Origin: Paracoccaceae bacterium
GTDB lineage: Bacteria; Pseudomonadota; Alphaproteobacteria; Rhodobacterales; Rhodobacteraceae
Direction: 5' to 3'
Length of the DNA: 9,442 bases
Assembly: GCA_007121115.1 (NCBI GenBank)
Contig: SKMI01000007.1
Span: 1 to 9,442, forward strand
Shown: positions 7,530 through 9,442 of the stretch, one piece after another
Layout of the letters: each line of letters begins with the position of its first letter
Numbering within the stretch: position 1 is the first letter of the stretch
Notes under the pieces: model-generated
What the model was told of the DNA's origin: nothing
Database searches by the model: none
Seen by the model: the letters and a program-made list of their open reading frames with translations, nothing else
Made by a program: the position numbers and the translations under genes

Positions 7530-8094
7530 CCTGACCCCGATCACGCCCCTTGGCGGCACCACCCTGCGGTCCGAGACCATCGGCGCGCTGCGCATCGCGG
7601 AAGGCGACGACTGGGCACTGGCCTCGGTCGCCGCGCGCGCTGGGCAGGCTCAGGCGGTGGGCGCGGGGCTGCGCGAACTGACCGGGCTGGACCTGCCCGG
7701 CCCCGGCGGCATGGCGTCGGCGGGGGACTGGCGCGCTCTGTGGCTGTCGCCCGAAAGCTGGCTGTTGGCCGCGCCCTTGGCGCAGGAGCCGGACATTGCC
7801 GACACTGTGAAGCGCCCAGTGGGCGATGGGGCGTCTGTTACCGAACAGACCGACGCCTGGGTGCGGTTCGACATCACCGCGCCCGATGACGACCGCCTCT
7901 GGCCGCTGCTGGAGCGGCTGTGCAACATCGACCCCGCCTGCGCCGGGCCGGGCACGGCCACGCGGACGGTGATGGAGCATCTGGCGGCGATCCTGCTGCG
8001 CGAGGGGGCGGGCCGGGCGGCGGTGCTGGGTGCGCGGTCCTCGGCTGCCTCGCTCCATCACGCGCTGGTCGCCGCTGCGCGGTCCGTGGCCTGA
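7522..8094 (+). CDS. soxG: Sarcosine oxidase subunit gamma
   Basis: SoxG is the fourth subunit of heterotetrameric sarcosine oxidase; it resembles part of the glycine-cleavage T-protein fold and is structural in the alpha-beta-gamma-delta enzyme. The protein has 190 residues, typical for SoxG. Family features are the WLSPESWLL block (74-82), the aromatic/charged segment ending in DAWVRFDI (111-118), LLERLCNIDP (129-138) and the C-terminal LGARSSAASLHHAL (169-182). The start codon is GTG and overlaps the last 8 nt of soxA, with a good Shine-Dalgarno before it. It closes the operon. No strong terminator follows, only a weak 5-bp hairpin at 8171-8183. Confidence 0.9.
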   Translation: MADLTPITPLGGTTLRSETIGALRIAEGDDWALASVAARAGQAQAVGAGLRELTGLDLPGPGGMASAGDWRALWLSPESWLLAAPLAQEPDIADTVKRPVGDGASVTEQTDAWVRFDITAPDDDRLWPLLERLCNIDPACAGPGTATRTVMEHLAAILLREGAGRAAVLGARSSAASLHHALVAAARSVA

Positions 8095-8229
8095 TTGCGC
8101 CATAGCGCCGCTGTGGTGGGTGCAGGTGTCGAAAAACCTTCACGAATCCGGCGTTGGCGGATAAGCGGGTCGCCCTAAGGGCGTGTGCGCGCGTGGCCGT
8201 GCCGCCCGCAACGGGGATGCTCAGCAACC

Positions 8230-9345
8230 ATGGCGGATTTCGCGTTCGAGGTCAGGGAAGCGGGGGCGGATGCCCCGCGCGCGCTGGCCCTGCGCGGGGC
8301 GCTGACGGTGCAGACGCTGACCCGGGTGGAGAATTTGCTGGCGGGGCAGGAGGCGCGCGGCGCCGCGGTGCTGGACCTGTCCGGGGTGGAGCACATGGAC
8401 ACCGCCGGGGCATGGTCGCTGGCGCGGTTTGCCGGGCGCGGGCAGGGGGTGCGGATCGAGGGGCTGTCCCCGCGCCTGCAATCGCTGCTGGACGCGGTCG
8501 AGGCCGCCATGCCGCGCCCGGACCCGCCCGCGCCAGCGCCGTATGGGGTGCGCGAGTTTCTGGAGGACATCGGCCGCCGGGTCACGTCCGCCGGGCAACT
8601 GGCGCTGGAACTCAGTGCCTATCTGGGGGTGTTTCTGGCCCGGTTGGGCCGCGCCGTGCGGCACCCGTCCGAGTTCCGGCTCACTTCGCTGGTGCATCAC
8701 TGTCAGGACGTGGGCTGGCGCGCGGTGCCGATTGTCGCGCTGATGGGCTTTCTGATCGGCGTGGTCCTGGCCTTTCAGGGCAGCGTGCAGTTGCGCCAGT
8801 TCGGGGCCGAGGTGTTTGTGGTGGAACTCATCGCCATTTCGATCCTGCGCGAACTTGGCATCCTGCTCACGGCGATCATCGTGGCGGGGCGCACGGCCTC
8901 ATCCTTCACCGCCGCCATCGGGTCGATGAAGATGCGCGAGGAGATCGACGCCATGCGCACGCTGGGGATCGATCCGGCGATGGTGCTGTTTGTCCCGCGC
9001 ATCCTGGCGCTTCTGATCACGCTGCCGATCCTGGCGCTGGTGGCCAATGTGGCGGGCTTCGTGGGCGGCGCGCTCATGGCCTGGGCGGAACTGGGGATAT
9101 CGCCGGGCATGTTCTATGTGCGGCTGACCGATCAGGTGTCCATCGATCACGCCATCGTCGGCTTTTCCAAGGCGCCGGTGTTTGCCATCATCATCGGGGT
9201 GATCGGCTGTCACGCCGGGATGCGGGTGGAAAGCAACACCGAATCGCTGGGGCGCATGACCTCGGCGGCGGTGGTGGCGGCGATCTTTGCCGTGATTGCG
9301 GCGGATGCGCTGTTTTCGGTGTTTTATGCGCGGGTGGGGCTGTGA
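8230..9345 (+). CDS. STAS-MlaE fusion: permease of a lipid ABC transporter
   Basis: This 371-residue protein has an N-terminal STAS domain (about 1-92, with LDLSGVEHMDTAGAWSL at 48-64), a Pro-rich linker (95-104) and a C-terminal MlaE permease domain (about 110-371). MlaE proteins form the membrane channel of ABC systems that move phospholipids between the inner membrane and the outer envelope. In E. coli the STAS partner MlaB is separate; fusion to the permease is common in alphaproteobacteria. Hydrophobic segments are visible at about 165-183, 195-220, 252-285, 314-328 and 344-366. The coupling-helix motif EIDAMRTLGIDP (238-249), which docks on the ATPase, is intact. ATG 8230 is chosen as it begins the STAS domain; GGGGA at 8213-8217 is a distant ribosome site. 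The MlaF-type ATPase and MlaD protein usually follow, but none is recognisable in the 97 bases left. Its own promoter is not evident in 8095-8229. Confidence 0.92.
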   Translation: MADFAFEVREAGADAPRALALRGALTVQTLTRVENLLAGQEARGAAVLDLSGVEHMDTAGAWSLARFAGRGQGVRIEGLSPRLQSLLDAVEAAMPRPDPPAPAPYGVREFLEDIGRRVTSAGQLALELSAYLGVFLARLGRAVRHPSEFRLTSLVHHCQDVGWRAVPIVALMGFLIGVVLAFQGSVQLRQFGAEVFVVELIAISILRELGILLTAIIVAGRTASSFTAAIGSMKMREEIDAMRTLGIDPAMVLFVPRILALLITLPILALVANVAGFVGGALMAWAELGISPGMFYVRLTDQVSIDHAIVGFSKAPVFAIIIGVIGCHAGMRVESNTESLGRMTSAAVVAAIFAVIAADALFSVFYARVGL

Positions 9346-9442
9346 TGCGGCTTCTGTTGGATTGCTCAAGCGCCGACACTCTGCATGGCGAGCGCGCGTG
9401 CGCGCGCGAAAACGCCCTCGGGGCGTGCCCACCCACCCACCC
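9346..9442. other. Unassigned sequence after the permease gene
   Basis: An ATG at 9345-9347 overlaps the permease stop (TGATG), and its frame stays open to the window end. The 32 codons (beginning MRLLLDCSSADTL) are not like an ABC ATPase N-terminus and end in low-complexity DNA, so I do not call a gene. The stretch holds an alternating purine-pyrimidine tract (GCGCGCGTGCGCGCGCG around 9392-9408), a 6-bp hairpin ACGCCC-TCG-GGGCGT (9412-9426) without a T-tract, and CCC-A repeats at the end. Confidence 0.5.
9428..9442 (-). other. G-quadruplex motif (GGGTGGGTGGGTGGG)
   Basis: The last 15 bases are four CCC runs separated by single A's, so the minus strand reads four GGG tracts with one-base T loops. 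Sequences of this exact type fold into very stable parallel G-quadruplexes in vitro. Whether it acts in the cell is unknown, and the repeat may continue beyond the window. Confidence 0.7.

Noticed and set aside
6144..7595. 483-codon minus-strand open frame opposite the end of soxA
   Set aside because: Antisense shadow for the same reasons; it overlaps the folate-binding domain of SoxA.
8171..8183. CGCCC-TAA-GGGCG hairpin as a soxG terminator
   Set aside because: Only a 5-bp stem with no following T-tract, and it lies 76 nt after the stop; too weak to call.
9345..9442. Partial open frame starting in the permease stop (TGATG)
   Set aside because: The peptide has no similarity to the expected ATPase and runs into low-complexity DNA; the overlap alone is not enough evidence for a gene.

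Overview
The window is GC-rich (about two thirds G+C by eye) and gene-dense. It looks like chromosomal DNA of an alphaproteobacterium, most likely Rhodobacteraceae. The reasons are the aerobic-type cobaltochelatase subunit CobT, a soxBDAG sarcosine oxidase operon in the form roseobacters and Rhodobacter relatives carry, a STAS-MlaE permease fusion, and short intergenic 'cttgccagaaatac' repeats of a kind I remember from that family. I see no tRNA, rRNA, CRISPR array, insertion sequence, phage gene or origin.

Layout. Positions 30-1904 (minus) hold complete cobT. A 198-bp divergent intergenic region with a small perfect palindrome separates it from a flavodoxin-fold NAD(P)H-dependent FMN reductase (2103-2708, plus), which ends in a strong rho-independent terminator (2726-2751). 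Positions 2875-8094 (plus) hold the complete heterotetrameric sarcosine oxidase operon in the order soxB, soxD, soxA, soxG. soxD and soxA overlap by 4 nt and soxA and soxG by 8 nt. soxB and soxD are separated by 159 nt carrying two near-identical 18-bp repeats exactly 60 bp apart. A 135-bp gap leads to a complete STAS-MlaE ABC permease gene (8230-9345, plus). The last 97 bases carry no recognisable gene but hold an alternating GC tract, a short hairpin and a (GGGT)n-type G-quadruplex motif on the minus strand at the very edge.

How the genes work together. SoxB, SoxD, SoxA and SoxG form one enzyme that oxidatively demethylates sarcosine (from choline, betaine or creatinine breakdown) to glycine, passing the one-carbon unit to tetrahydrofolate on SoxA. 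CobT works with CobS and CobN (not in the window) to insert cobalt during aerobic vitamin B12 synthesis. The STAS-MlaE protein is the membrane part of a phospholipid/retrograde lipid ABC transporter whose ATPase and MlaD partners are not seen here. cobT, the reductase, the sox operon and the permease look like four separate transcription units, with no evidence of a joint system.

The content is mostly ordinary. The best second-look items are the SoxD variant that has lost three of its four classical zinc ligands, the paired repeats in the soxB-soxD gap, and the unusual DNA after the permease gene. I found no clear undescribed system.
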